A stretch of DNA of 64,000 nucleotides, taken from NCBI RefSeq assembly GCF_010450875.1, contig NZ_CP048422.1:799001-863000 (forward strand), given 5' to 3'. Both the position numbers and the translations under genes were made by a program. Positions 46,182-54,800 of this stretch are shown here, one piece after another (positions within the stretch are counted from its first letter, which is position 1; each line of letters opens with the position of its first letter). This DNA comes from Sphingomonas insulae. Lineage in GTDB: Bacteria; Pseudomonadota; Alphaproteobacteria; Sphingomonadales; Sphingomonadaceae. The notes under the pieces are model-generated. The model was given only the letters and a program-made list of their open reading frames with translations, ran no database searches and was not told the DNA's origin.

Positions 46182-46280
46182 GCCAGGTCGGATCGACATT
46201 CACAGCGAGATGGCATTTGGAGCAGCTTGCTTCCCCGGCCCGCCGGGGACGTAGAAGGCCGAATGTCGATCTGCGCTAGA
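46182..46280. repeat. MITE-like element, copy at the PBP gene end
   Basis: Left end GCCAGGTCGGATCGACATTC then A, right end CGAATGTCGATCTGCGCTAG, interior GGCATTTGGAGCAGCTTGCT, then hairpin CCCCGGCCCGCCGGGG and GTAGAAGGC. It matches the 49292 copy over its length with scattered changes. Its right terminus overlaps the stop codon of the penicillin-binding protein gene. Confidence 0.8.
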
Positions 46281-48462
46281 ACTCGCCCCCGTCTTCGTCG
46301 CCACCGCGTCGGTCGCGGGGGGCGGGTTCCGGCGGGGGTGGCGGCCGGTCGCGCCCGCCGGGGGTGATGCTGATGCTGCCGTCGCGGCCCATCTTCATCT
46401 GGAGACCGAAGCCGTCGAGCGCTCCCTCGACCTGCGGGATCGCGTCGCCGACCGGGTCTTCGCTCGCATCGCCATTGTCGAACGCCTCGGGATCCATGGC
46501 ATTCTCCTCGACCACCACCGGTGCGGCGACGGGGGCGATGTTGAGCGCGGAGACCATGAAGTTGCGCCAGATCTGTGCGGGGATGCCGCCGCCGTGCAGC
46601 CCCGGGTTGGGCGAGCTGTCGTCGTTGCCGACCCATACGCCGACGACCAGATCGCCGGCGAAACCGATGAACCAGGCGTCGCGGTTCGCTTGCGACGTGC
46701 CGGTCTTGCCATAAGCGTCGGTGGTTAGCACCGCCTCGCGCCCGGTGCCGCGCAGCGACGAGGACAGCAGGTCGAGCATCTTGTCACGGATGTCGTCCGG
46801 CATCTTGCGGCTGCCGCCGGTCAGCGATTCGTACCAGCTCTTGTTGCCCTGCGTCTCTTCCAGCCCCCGCGGCTGGACCGGATAGGTGCCGTTGGCGACG
46901 CCGGCATAAGCGGCGGTCAGTTCGAGCAGCGAGACCTCTGCGGTGCCGAGGCCGATCGTCGCTTCGTTCGGGATCGGCGTGGAGATGCCGAGATCGCGCG
47001 CCGCCTTGATGACGTTGCGCACGCCGACCTCCTGCGTCAGTCGTGCGGCGACGACGTTGGACGAACGGGCGAAGGCGCGGCGCAGCGGGATCTGGCCCAG
47101 ATAGCGGCCGTCGTCGTTTTTGGGCTTCCACCCGGCGATCTCGACCGGGCTGTCGTCGGCCATCGTGTCGGGGGTCATGCCGGCGCGCATCGCGGCGAGG
47201 TAGACGAACAGCTTGAAGGTCGAGCCCGGCTGGCGGCGGGCCTGGGTGGCGCGGTTGAACGGGCTCTTGCCGTAATCCTTGCCGCCGACCATCGCGACGA
47301 CGCGGCCGTCGCGGCGCATCGCGACGATCGCCGCCTGCGCCTGGCGCAGGCCGGCCTGGCGGATGACGCGTTCGGCGGTGCGTTGCAGGCGGCGGTCGAG
47401 CGTGGTGCGGACGGTCGCCTCGGTCTTCACCTCGCCGGCCTGGTCGCGGGCGGAGGGGAGGACCCAGTCGGCGAAATAGGTACCGCTGGGCAATGCGGTC
47501 GGCCGGTTCGCCAGCACGCGTTGCGGCTGGACCGCGGCCCCTTCCGCCCTGGTGAGGAAGCCGGCGTCGACCATCGCGGCGACCACCAGCATCTCGCGCT
47601 TGCGCGCACCGTCGAGGTTGCTGGTCGGCGCGAGGCGCGAGGGCGCCTTGACGAGGCCCGCCAGCATCGCCGCCTGGCCGACGTTCATCTTTTCGGGCTC
47701 ACGGCCGAAATAGTGTTTCGAGGCGGCGCGCAGGCCATAGACGTTGTCGCCGAAATAGACGTTCGACAGGTAGCGCGACAGAATTTCGTCCTTCGACAGC
47801 CAAGCCTCGAGCCAGAAGGCGATCATGACCTCGCGGATCTTGCGGGCGGCGGTACGGTCGGAATCGAGGAAGGCGTTTTTGGCGAGCTGTTGCGTGATCG
47901 TGCTGCCGCCCTCGCGCACGCCGCCCGAACCGACGTTGTGGACGAAGGCGCGCAGGATGCCGCGCGGGTCGATGCCCCAGTGCGAGCGGAAGCGGCGATC
48001 CTCGATCGCCATGAACGCCTCCGTCACATGCGGGGGCAGCTTTGCCGCGTCGACGGGGGCACCGATGATCGCGCCGCGGCGGGCGACGGGGGTGCCGTCG
48101 TCCGCGGTCAGCGTGATCGAGGGCGGGGTGGGCGGCTGCAGCGATTTGCTGAGCGGCGCGGTGACCGCCAGCCAGCCGATCGCGATCACCAGCAGCACGA
48201 TGCCGGCGCCGATGCCGCGCAGGACCCAGCGGCCGATGTTGCGGCGGCGGCGGGGCGGTTCGCCGCCGGTCGTCGCGTCGGCATCGTCGTCACCGAGGAA
48301 GGCGTCGAAGCGACCGGCGTACCGGTCGTCGCGGTCGATCCCGCGGTCCCGGTGGGCGCGCGCGACCGGTTCGTCGTCCAGCGCATAGCGCTGGCCGATC
48401 GGCGTGCGGCGTGTGGTATCGACGGGTTCGTGACGCATCGGCTCGTCCCAGCGGTCAGCCAT
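46276..48462 (-). CDS. class A penicillin-binding protein (PBP1-type glycosyltransferase/transpeptidase)
   Basis: A 728-residue bifunctional peptidoglycan synthase. A cytoplasmic Arg/Asp-rich tail of about 75 residues precedes one membrane helix (GIGAGIVLLVIAIGWLAVTA). The GT51 domain follows (catalytic Glu in AIEDRRFRSHWGIDP, GGSTITQQLAKNAFL). The transpeptidase domain has SxxK in RRQPGSTFKLFVYLAAM, SxN in ARSSNVVAARL and KTG in DAYGKTGTSQANRDAW. The C-terminus is a Pro/Arg/Asp-rich tail ending GGDEDGGEF. ATG 48462 (MADRWDEPMRHEP) is chosen; the longer frame to 48858 runs antisense to the reductase. Its TAG stop lies in the end of a repeat element. Confidence 0.94.
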   Translation of the reverse strand: MADRWDEPMRHEPVDTTRRTPIGQRYALDDEPVARAHRDRGIDRDDRYAGRFDAFLGDDDADATTGGEPPRRRRNIGRWVLRGIGAGIVLLVIAIGWLAVTAPLSKSLQPPTPPSITLTADDGTPVARRGAIIGAPVDAAKLPPHVTEAFMAIEDRRFRSHWGIDPRGILRAFVHNVGSGGVREGGSTITQQLAKNAFLDSDRTAARKIREVMIAFWLEAWLSKDEILSRYLSNVYFGDNVYGLRAASKHYFGREPEKMNVGQAAMLAGLVKAPSRLAPTSNLDGARKREMLVVAAMVDAGFLTRAEGAAVQPQRVLANRPTALPSGTYFADWVLPSARDQAGEVKTEATVRTTLDRRLQRTAERVIRQAGLRQAQAAIVAMRRDGRVVAMVGGKDYGKSPFNRATQARRQPGSTFKLFVYLAAMRAGMTPDTMADDSPVEIAGWKPKNDDGRYLGQIPLRRAFARSSNVVAARLTQEVGVRNVIKAARDLGISTPIPNEATIGLGTAEVSLLELTAAYAGVANGTYPVQPRGLEETQGNKSWYESLTGGSRKMPDDIRDKMLDLLSSSLRGTGREAVLTTDAYGKTGTSQANRDAWFIGFAGDLVVGVWVGNDDSSPNPGLHGGGIPAQIWRNFMVSALNIAPVAAPVVVEENAMDPEAFDNGDASEDPVGDAIPQVEGALDGFGLQMKMGRDGSISITPGGRDRPPPPPEPAPRDRRGGDEDGGEF

Positions 48463-48599
48463 GGGGTGTGTTACAATCCTAGAACAGCTGGCGCAAGAGC
48501 GTGGCGATAATGCCGCCGGTTTACAGTGGCCGACGGCGGAACGCCAGCGCATGGCCCAAGCCGCTGGCCCAGCGGCCGTCCTGACGCTATCGCCGGTGT

Positions 48600-49208
48600 A
48601 TGGCCGCTGAACCGAACCCCGCCCCGCCCGCCGCTCCCCCCGTCGCCGCTCCTCTCGTCGTGGGTATCGGCGGCACGATCGGCGGGGTGTCGTCGACCGA
48701 ACGCGCACTGCGGATCGCGCTGGACGCAGCGGAGCGCGAGGGGTTCCGCACGCGCATGTTCGGCGGCGCCGACATGGCGCGGCTGCCGCTGTACGATCCC
48801 AAGGCGACGACCCGGACGCCGGACGAGCAGGCCTTCGTCGCGGCGGTGCGCGCGGCATCGGCGGTCATCATCGCCAGTCCCGGCTATCACGGCAGTATAT
48901 CGGGCGTGGTGAAGAATGCGCTCGACCTGCTGGAAGAGACGGCGAGGGACGAGCGGCCGTACCTGGCCGACCTGCCGGTCGGGCTGATCGCCACCGCCTA
49001 TGGCTGGCAGGCAACGGGATCGACGATCGCGGCGCTGCGATCGATCGTCCACGCGCTGCGCGGCTGGCCGACGCCGTTCGCCGCCGCGATCAATACGCAG
49101 ATCACCAAGTTCGACGACGAGGGCGGGGCGAGCGACCCGGCGGTGGTGGATCAGCTGCGCCTGATCGGCCGCCAGGTCTGCCGCTTCGCACCGCTCGCCG
49201 CGGGCTGA
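48600..49208 (+). CDS. NADPH-dependent FMN reductase family protein
   Basis: A 202-residue flavodoxin-like oxidoreductase. Flavin-phosphate loop region VVGIGGTIGGVSSTERALR near the N-terminus, then the hallmark ASPGYHGSISGVVKNALDLL (SPxYxxxxxGxLKNxLD) that defines FMN_red proteins, and GLIATAYGWQATGSTIAALR. It probably reduces a quinone, azo compound or flavin with NAD(P)H in the cytoplasm. A low-complexity Pro/Ala leader of about 18 residues precedes the fold, so a later start is possible. Divergent from the PBP gene. Confidence 0.87.
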   Translation: MAAEPNPAPPAAPPVAAPLVVGIGGTIGGVSSTERALRIALDAAEREGFRTRMFGGADMARLPLYDPKATTRTPDEQAFVAAVRAASAVIIASPGYHGSISGVVKNALDLLEETARDERPYLADLPVGLIATAYGWQATGSTIAALRSIVHALRGWPTPFAAAINTQITKFDDEGGASDPAVVDQLRLIGRQVCRFAPLAAG

Positions 49209-49291
49209 AAGTTACGAAAGTCGCACTCGTGGAGGGGGGCAGGCCCCCGCCACGCGGGGAAGAGAAAGAGCGGGTCCGACAAGGGGGCAGC

Positions 49292-49391
49292 GCTAGGTCG
49301 GATCGACATTCAACAGCGAAGCGGCATTTGGACCAGCTTGCTTCCCGGCCTCCGCCGGGAGGTAGAAGGCTGAATGTCGATCCGCGCTAGC
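49292..49391. repeat. MITE-like element, reference copy (100 bp)
   Basis: Terminal inverted repeats of 21 bp (49292-49312 and 49371-49391) match at 19 positions: GCTAGGTCGGATCGACATTC at the left and TGAATGTCGATCCGCGCTAG at the right. The centre is the hairpin CCCGGCCTCCGCCGGG. No open reading frame fits inside. The flanking spacer (49209-49473) has no gene. Confidence 0.85.
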
Positions 49392-49473
49392 ATGGCCGGC
49401 GGGCTGTAGGACAGCGCCGCCGGATTTCTATGCGTTCTCAATAGCTTGACCGTCACTGCGGCCAACGGCGCGT

Positions 49474-50772
49474 TCAGGCGAGCGCGGCCCCGGTGTTGGA
49501 ATTGGTCGTCGCGGACAGCAGCCCCTGCCGCTTGGCGACGATCGTGGGAATCAGCGCCTGTCCGGCGACGTTGACCGCGGTGCGCCCCATGTCGAGGATC
49601 GGGTCGATCGCCAGCAGCAGCCCCGCACCCTCCAGCGGCAGACCGAGGGTGGACAGGGTGAGCGTCAGCATCACCAGTGCGCCGGTCAGGCCGGCGGTCG
49701 CCGCCGAACCCAGCACCGATACGAGCACGATCAGCAGATAGTCGGTGCCGTGCAGCGGGATATTGTAATATTGCGCGACGAACAGTGCGGCGACCGCGGG
49801 ATAGATGGCGGCGCAGCCGTCCATCTTGGTCGTCGCCGCGAACGGCACGGCGAAGGCGGCGTAGCTGCGCGGCACGCCCAGCCCCTGTTCGACGACCTGT
49901 TCGGTGACCGGCAGCGTCGCGATCGACGAGCGCGAGACGAAGCCGAGCTGGATCGCCGGCCATGCTGCGGCGAAGAAGCGCCGCGGGCTCATGCCGTTGG
50001 CGAGCAACAGCAGCGGATAGACGACGAACAGGACGAGACCGAGGCCGATATAGACGGCGATGGCGAAGGTGCCGAGTGCCGACAGCGATTGCCAGCCGTA
50101 GCGGACGATCGCGCTGCCGAGCAGGGCGCCGGTGCCGATCGGGGTCAGCCGCACGACCCAGCGCAGGATGCGGCGGAAGATCGCGAGCGCTGAGGCGTTG
50201 AAGGCGAGGAAGGGTGCGCCGGCATCGCCGGTGCGCACCGCGGCGACGCCGATCGCGACCGCGGCGACGATGAGCTGGAGCACGTTGAACGACAGGCTGG
50301 TCTTCGCCGCGCCATCGGCGAGGCTGGTCGACGCTTCGAGCCCGAGGATGTTGACCGGCACCAGCCCGCGCAGGAAGTCGAGCCACGATCCCGCCGTGTC
50401 GGGGCGTATCGCCGCGGCGGCGCTGACCCCGGCATGTGCACCGGGTTGCAGGATCGTGCCGAGCGCCAGCCCGATCGACACCGCGACGAGCGCGCTGATG
50501 CCGAACCACACGAAGGTGCCGGCGACCAGCCGCGCGGCGTTGTTGAGATCGCGCAGCGCGGCGATCGAGGCGACGATGGCAGTGAAGACCAGCGGGACGA
50601 CGAGCGCCTTCAGCAGCTGGACGAACATGTCGCCGACGATCTTCAATCCGTCGGCGAGGCCGGTGACGCCATAGGTGCGCGCGACGAAGCCGAGCGCGAG
50701 GCCGATCGCCATGCCGACGAACACCTGCACGCCGAAGGACGGGCGAGTCATGTTGCGGAAAATCCCTGTCAT
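49474..50772 (-). CDS. dicarboxylate/amino acid:cation symporter (DAACS)
   Basis: A 432-residue inner-membrane transporter of the glutamate/aspartate or C4-dicarboxylate:Na+/H+ symporter family (GltP/DctA-like). It has about eight helices and two re-entrant loops; the second loop SSIATLPVTEQVVEQGLGVP and the helix 7 segment TTKMDGCAAIYPAVAALFVA (variant of the NMDGT motif) are visible, as is the final MGRTAVNVAGQALIPTIVAK. The motif reads KMDGCA rather than NMDGTA, so ion coupling may differ. The start MTGIFRNMTRPSFGVQVFVG is usual. Confidence 0.92.
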   Translation of the reverse strand: MTGIFRNMTRPSFGVQVFVGMAIGLALGFVARTYGVTGLADGLKIVGDMFVQLLKALVVPLVFTAIVASIAALRDLNNAARLVAGTFVWFGISALVAVSIGLALGTILQPGAHAGVSAAAAIRPDTAGSWLDFLRGLVPVNILGLEASTSLADGAAKTSLSFNVLQLIVAAVAIGVAAVRTGDAGAPFLAFNASALAIFRRILRWVVRLTPIGTGALLGSAIVRYGWQSLSALGTFAIAVYIGLGLVLFVVYPLLLLANGMSPRRFFAAAWPAIQLGFVSRSSIATLPVTEQVVEQGLGVPRSYAAFAVPFAATTKMDGCAAIYPAVAALFVAQYYNIPLHGTDYLLIVLVSVLGSAATAGLTGALVMLTLTLSTLGLPLEGAGLLLAIDPILDMGRTAVNVAGQALIPTIVAKRQGLLSATTNSNTGAALA

Positions 50773-50900
50773 GGACGGGAATGTAGGGTGTGGCGCGCGC
50801 GGTGCGACACAGAAATGGTGGGCGCCGGTAAAGTGGTGGCGGGCCGGCGGGACCGCGCCCGACGTGTGGCGTCGGCCGGGCGCCGGTGTATAGGGCCGGC

Positions 50901-51998
50901 ATGGACCAGATGATCGTTCGCGACCGTGCCGCCGCTAGCACCGATCGCCAGTGGCATGCCGAGGCGGTGCGGCGGATCGAGGCGGATTACAACCGGTCGG
51001 CGGACACGCATCTGATCCGGCTGGAACTGCCGCGCTTTCCGGGCATCACGCTGTACCTGAAGGACGAGAGTTCGCACCCGACCGGCAGCCTGAAGCATCG
51101 GCTGGCGCGATCCTTGTTCCTGTACGCGCTGTGTAATGCGTGGATCGGGCCGGACACGGTGGTGATCGAGGCATCGTCGGGATCGACCGCGGTCAGCGAG
51201 GCCTATTTCTCACGCATGCTGGGGCTGCGCTTCATCGCGGTGGTGCCGGCACGCACCGCGGCGCCCAAGCTGGATGCGATCCGGTTCTATGGCGGCGAGA
51301 TCCACGCGGTCGACGATCCGCGCGCCGTCCATGCGGCGGCGCACCGCCTCGCCACCGAGACGGGCGGGCATTACATGGACCAGTTCACCTATGCCGAGCG
51401 GGCGACGGACTGGCGCGGCAACAACAACATCGCCGAGAGCATCTTCGCGCAGATGGCGCATGAGGAGCATCCGATCCCGCGGTGGATCGTGTGCGGGGCG
51501 GGTACCGGCGGCACGTCGGCGACGATCGGGCGCTTCATCCGCTATCAGCGGCATGCGACGCGGCTGTGCGTCGCCGATCCGGTGCATTCGGTGTTCCACC
51601 GCCATTTTGCCGACCGCAGCGTCACCGCCCTGCCCGATGGCTGCGCGAGCCGGGTCGAGGGGATCGGGCGGCCACGCGTCGAGCCGAGCTTCGTCCCCTC
51701 GGTCATCGACCGGATGATCGCGGTGGAGGATGCCGACAGCCTGGGCGCGATGCGCGCCCTGTCGGCGGTGCTGGGCAGGCACGTCGGCGGATCGACCGGA
51801 ACCAACCTCCACGCCTGTGCGCGGATCGTCGTGGACATGGCTGCGGCGGGCGAGACCGGCAGCATCGTCACGCTGCTGTGCGACGGCGGCGACCGCTATG
51901 CGTGCACCTATTATGACGACGCCTGGTGCCGCGACCATGATGTCGCGTGGCAGGCGGCGGCGACGGCGATGACCGCGCTGCTGGGATCGCGGGGCTGA
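50901..51998 (+). CDS. PLP-dependent cysteine synthase family protein
   Basis: A 365-residue fold-type II PLP enzyme of the CysK/CBS superfamily. The Schiff-base lysine is K65 in [16 protein letters not shown]; the Asn-loop equivalent is [19 protein letters not shown], and the phosphate-binding loop is [18 protein letters not shown]. The N-terminal leader and the C-terminal part ([36 protein letters not shown]) are longer than in CysK, which suggests a separate cysteine- or cystathionine-type activity; the reaction is not certain. ATG 50901 is preferred; ATG 50886 adds five residues. Divergent from the symporter. Confidence 0.87.
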   Translation: MDQMIVRDRAAASTDRQWHAEAVRRIEADYNRSADTHLIRLELPRFPGITLYLKDESSHPTGSLKHRLARSLFLYALCNAWIGPDTVVIEASSGSTAVSEAYFSRMLGLRFIAVVPARTAAPKLDAIRFYGGEIHAVDDPRAVHAAAHRLATETGGHYMDQFTYAERATDWRGNNNIAESIFAQMAHEEHPIPRWIVCGAGTGGTSATIGRFIRYQRHATRLCVADPVHSVFHRHFADRSVTALPDGCASRVEGIGRPRVEPSFVPSVIDRMIAVEDADSLGAMRALSAVLGRHVGGSTGTNLHACARIVVDMAAAGETGSIVTLLCDGGDRYACTYYDDAWCRDHDVAWQAAATAMTALLGSRG

Positions 51999-52022
51999 TC
52001 GCGCTGCGGCGGGCGGCCGCCG

Positions 52023-52547
52023 TCAGGCCGCCAGCGGCGAGGTGAGCAACAGCCGATCGCCGAGCCGGTCGTAGAAGCCGCAGACATCGATGATCTCCGC
52101 CGCGCCCGGTGCCAGCCGCGTGCCGAGCGCATAGCGGGCAAGGGCGGGGCCGGACGTCTCGCGCCAGCCTACCGTCATCGTGTCGCCGCCGGCGACGTCG
52201 GGGCGGCGGACCCAGCCGTTGCAGTGGATCAGACAGGCGCTCGACCGGCCGAGCGCGCGCAGCCGGGCCTCGTCCGCCGACACCAGCGCGCCGCCGGTCG
52301 CGAATACGCCCGCGGCGGGCACACCATAAGCGCGTAGCTTGTTGGCGGTGTTGCGCTGGTCCTCGCGCACGACATGGCCCGCCGAGGCGCCCAGTTCGTC
52401 GAGCAGGCCGTGCAGGAATCGATCCAGTTCGCGCAGGCAATTGGCAAGGAAGCGCGCGCGGACACGCGCCTGGCGTCCTTCGGGCCAGCCATCGGTGATC
52501 ACCGGACGTTCGGCGAGCGCGGCGAGGAAGGTCGCGCCGCGGGTCAA
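52023..52547 (-). CDS. hypothetical protein, start uncertain
   Basis: About 174 residues, no family recognised. The body is clearly protein-like: GATFLAALAERPVITDGWPE, LRELDRFLHGLLDELGASAG, CLIHCNGWVRRPDVAGGDTM, DVCGFYDRLGDRLLLTSPLA. No good ATG is in frame; TTG 52547 is taken as start. An ATG at 52556 in the neighbouring phase stops after three codons, so a one-base indel near the start could hide the true N-terminus. It follows the 72-residue gene on the same strand by 49 bases and converges on the cysteine-synthase-like gene. Confidence 0.65.
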   Translation of the reverse strand: MTRGATFLAALAERPVITDGWPEGRQARVRARFLANCLRELDRFLHGLLDELGASAGHVVREDQRNTANKLRAYGVPAAGVFATGGALVSADEARLRALGRSSACLIHCNGWVRRPDVAGGDTMTVGWRETSGPALARYALGTRLAPGAAEIIDVCGFYDRLGDRLLLTSPLAA

Positions 52548-52596
52548 TGTCTCATGCGCCGCCGCTGCCCCCGCAGCGGCGTGACGCGGGTGTGGA

Positions 52597-52815
52597 TCAC
52601 GCCCCGTCGGTGGCCGTCGCCAATGTGCTGGCGGCTCGGGTCGCGGCGGCGCGCTGGTCGCGCATCGCCTCCGTCCGTTCGGCGCGCGCGGCCATCGCTT
52701 CCCACGAACGCGCGGCGCGTTCGCAACGGTCGCGGACATTGTCGAGGCTCGCTTCGGACGCGTTGCTGCGCTCCTGATCGGCCTGCTTGCGGAAGAATGT
52801 GGCGTCGCTGGACAT
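52597..52815 (-). CDS. small conserved hypothetical protein (helical)
   Basis: A 72-residue, highly charged, almost wholly helical protein: MSSDATFFRKQADQERSNAS at the N-terminus, then NVRDRCERAARSWEAMAARA and ERTEAMRDQRAAATRAA. The 'F-x-R-x-Q-A-x-x-E-R ... N-V-R-x-R ... A-W-x-x-M-A-x-R-A-E-R' layout matches small proteins I associate with sphingomonad genomes, of unknown function. ATG 52815 is the first sensible start; the open frame above it is not. It sits between the AraC regulator and the hypothetical at 52023, all on the minus strand. Confidence 0.75.
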   Translation of the reverse strand: MSSDATFFRKQADQERSNASEASLDNVRDRCERAARSWEAMAARAERTEAMRDQRAAATRAASTLATATDGA

Positions 52816-52973
52816 CGGGGACCTCGTCAGCGGAATGGAACGGCAGGGAAGGACGGTCGACGCCAGGAAACGCGCGGTGGACCGTCGATGTGCGACTGTG
52901 CGAACACCACAGATGGGCGTTCGGGCTCCAATTAGCAAGCGTGGCGTCGGTGTGGCCGCCGGCGGCGCGCCCG

Positions 52974-53870
52974 TCACACCGGGGTGAGCAGATCGCCGCT
53001 GGCCTGCAGCCGTTCGATGTCGCGGCGTGGCGGCGCGCCGAACAGGCGGGCATATTCGCGGTTGAATTGCGTGGCGCTTTCATAGCCGACCGCGAAGCCG
53101 GCGCTGCCGGCACTGGTGTTGCCGGACAGCATCAGCCGCCGCGCTTCCTGCAGGCGCAGCTGCTTCTGGTAGGCGAGCGGCGTCATTCGCGTCACCGCCT
53201 TGAAATGCTGGTGCAGCGAGGACGGGCTCATGCCGGCGGCGGCGGCGATGGCATCGATCCGCAGCGGGCGATCGAAGCCGGTGCGGATCGTCGCGATGGC
53301 GCGGCCGACCTGGTTGAGGTGGCTGTCGGCGACCGCCATCGCGCGCAGCGCGGCGCCGTGCGGCCCGCGCAACAGGCGATACAGGATTTCCCGTTCGATC
53401 AACGGCGCCAGCACCGCCATGTCGGCGGGCCGGTCGAGCAGGCGGATCAGCCGGATCGCGGCGTCGATCAGGTCGGCATCGCTGTGATACACGGCGAGCG
53501 CCGGCAGGTCGGCACGCGGCCCTGCGGCGGCGCCGGACAGGATGAGGTCGGCCAGCGCGGCCTGATCGATGTCGATCTTGCAGCAGAGGTAGGGCGCGTC
53601 GGGGTCCGCCTGGATGACATGGCCGACCAGCGGCAGGTCGACTGACACGAGCAGGTAATGCGCCGCATCGTAGACCAGGCTGCGATCGCCGAGCGACACC
53701 CGCTTGGCACCCTGGGCGATCAGGCAAAGCGACGCATCATAGACGGCGGGTAGTGGCGTCGTCGGTTCGTCGGCGCGGAACAGCGACACGCGGGCCAGCG
53801 CCGTGCCGGTCATGCCCGTGTGCGGGATGTGTCGCGCGATCAGCGCCGCGAGATCGTCGATCCGGTCCAT
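52974..53870 (-). CDS. AraC family transcriptional regulator
   Basis: A 298-residue DNA-binding regulator. The N-terminal cupin-like AraC_N domain (PVYDASLCLIAQGAKRVSLG, YLLVSVDLPLVGHVIQADPD) matches the PF06719 group that often controls adjacent oxidoreductase genes. The C-terminus has the double helix-turn-helix: IDAIAAAAGMSPSSLHQHFK for the first, then SAGFAVGYESATQFNREYAR for the second with the conserved GYES..QF..EY and LFGAPPRRD. ATG 53870 follows GGGAATG. It is divergent from the SDR at 54026, separated by 155 bp, and is its likely regulator. Confidence 0.93.
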   Translation of the reverse strand: MDRIDDLAALIARHIPHTGMTGTALARVSLFRADEPTTPLPAVYDASLCLIAQGAKRVSLGDRSLVYDAAHYLLVSVDLPLVGHVIQADPDAPYLCCKIDIDQAALADLILSGAAAGPRADLPALAVYHSDADLIDAAIRLIRLLDRPADMAVLAPLIEREILYRLLRGPHGAALRAMAVADSHLNQVGRAIATIRTGFDRPLRIDAIAAAAGMSPSSLHQHFKAVTRMTPLAYQKQLRLQEARRLMLSGNTSAGSAGFAVGYESATQFNREYARLFGAPPRRDIERLQASGDLLTPV

Positions 53871-54025
53871 GGCATTCCCATTGCCCCGGCGCGGGGCCGT
53901 CGTGCAAGCGCATCGAGCGATCGTTCGGAGGATCGGGCAACAGGTTCGGTGGATCGTTCTCACGCTGCGCGACGATCCGGCGCCATTTGGGTTCGGCCAC
54001 GAACGGCGACAGGAAAGGACACATC

Positions 54026-54751
54026 ATGACCGACGCAATCGACAAGACCGTGCTCATCACCGGCGCCTCCAGCGGCATCGGCGAGGCGACGGTGCGCGAA
54101 CTTGCCGCCGCGGGCGCGCGGCTGTTCATCGGTGCGCGCCGCACCGACCGGCTGGAGGCGCTGGCCGCGGAATACGGCGAGCAAGTCGCGTGGCAGGCGC
54201 TGGACGTCACCGACGCGGCGAACTTCGCCGCCTTCGCCGATGCGGCCGAGGCGCGGTTCGGGCGGATCGACGTCCTCGTCAACAACGCCGGCGTGATGCC
54301 GCTGTCGTTGCTCGCCGCGCTGAAGCAGGACGAATGGACGCGGATGATCGACGTCAACATCCATGGTGTGCTGAACGGCATCGCCGCGGTGCTGCCCCGC
54401 TTCGTCGGGCAGGGCGGCGGCCATGTCGTCAACGTCGCATCGATCGCGGCGCACTTCGTCATGCCGAGCGCTGCGGTCTATTGCGCGACCAAATATGCGG
54501 TCTGGGCGATCACCGAAGGTCTGCGGCAGGAGCATGACGACATCCGCACGACCATCATCTCGCCGGGCGTGGTGGCGACCGAACTGGGCAACGACATCAC
54601 CGATCCCGGTATCGCCACCGCCCTGACCGGCTGGCGGGAGAAGTCGTTGACGCCCGATGCGATCGCACGGGCGATCCGCTATGCACTGGAGCAGCCCGAG
54701 GGCGTCGACATCAACGAGGTGATCGTGCGTCCGACCGCGGCGGGGATGTAG
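54026..54751 (+). CDS. SDR family oxidoreductase (probable AraC target)
   Basis: A 241-residue classical short-chain dehydrogenase with VLITGASSGIGEATVREL (NADP-preferring loop with ARRTDRLE), VLVNNAGVMPLSLL, the catalytic Ser in VNVASIAAHFVMPSAAVYCA and Tyr-x-x-x-Lys in YCATKYA, then ISPGVVATELGNDI. The C-terminus GVDINEVIVRPTAAGM is typical of the YdfG/serine-3-dehydrogenase-like branch. ATG 54026 follows AGGAAAGGAC; the open frame before it is the intergenic region. Substrate unknown. Confidence 0.92.
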   Translation: MTDAIDKTVLITGASSGIGEATVRELAAAGARLFIGARRTDRLEALAAEYGEQVAWQALDVTDAANFAAFADAAEARFGRIDVLVNNAGVMPLSLLAALKQDEWTRMIDVNIHGVLNGIAAVLPRFVGQGGGHVVNVASIAAHFVMPSAAVYCATKYAVWAITEGLRQEHDDIRTTIISPGVVATELGNDITDPGIATALTGWREKSLTPDAIARAIRYALEQPEGVDINEVIVRPTAAGM

Positions 54752-54800
54752 CCGATGAAGGGCGGTCCGGACGCCTCGTGCGCGTCCGGACCGCCCGGCG

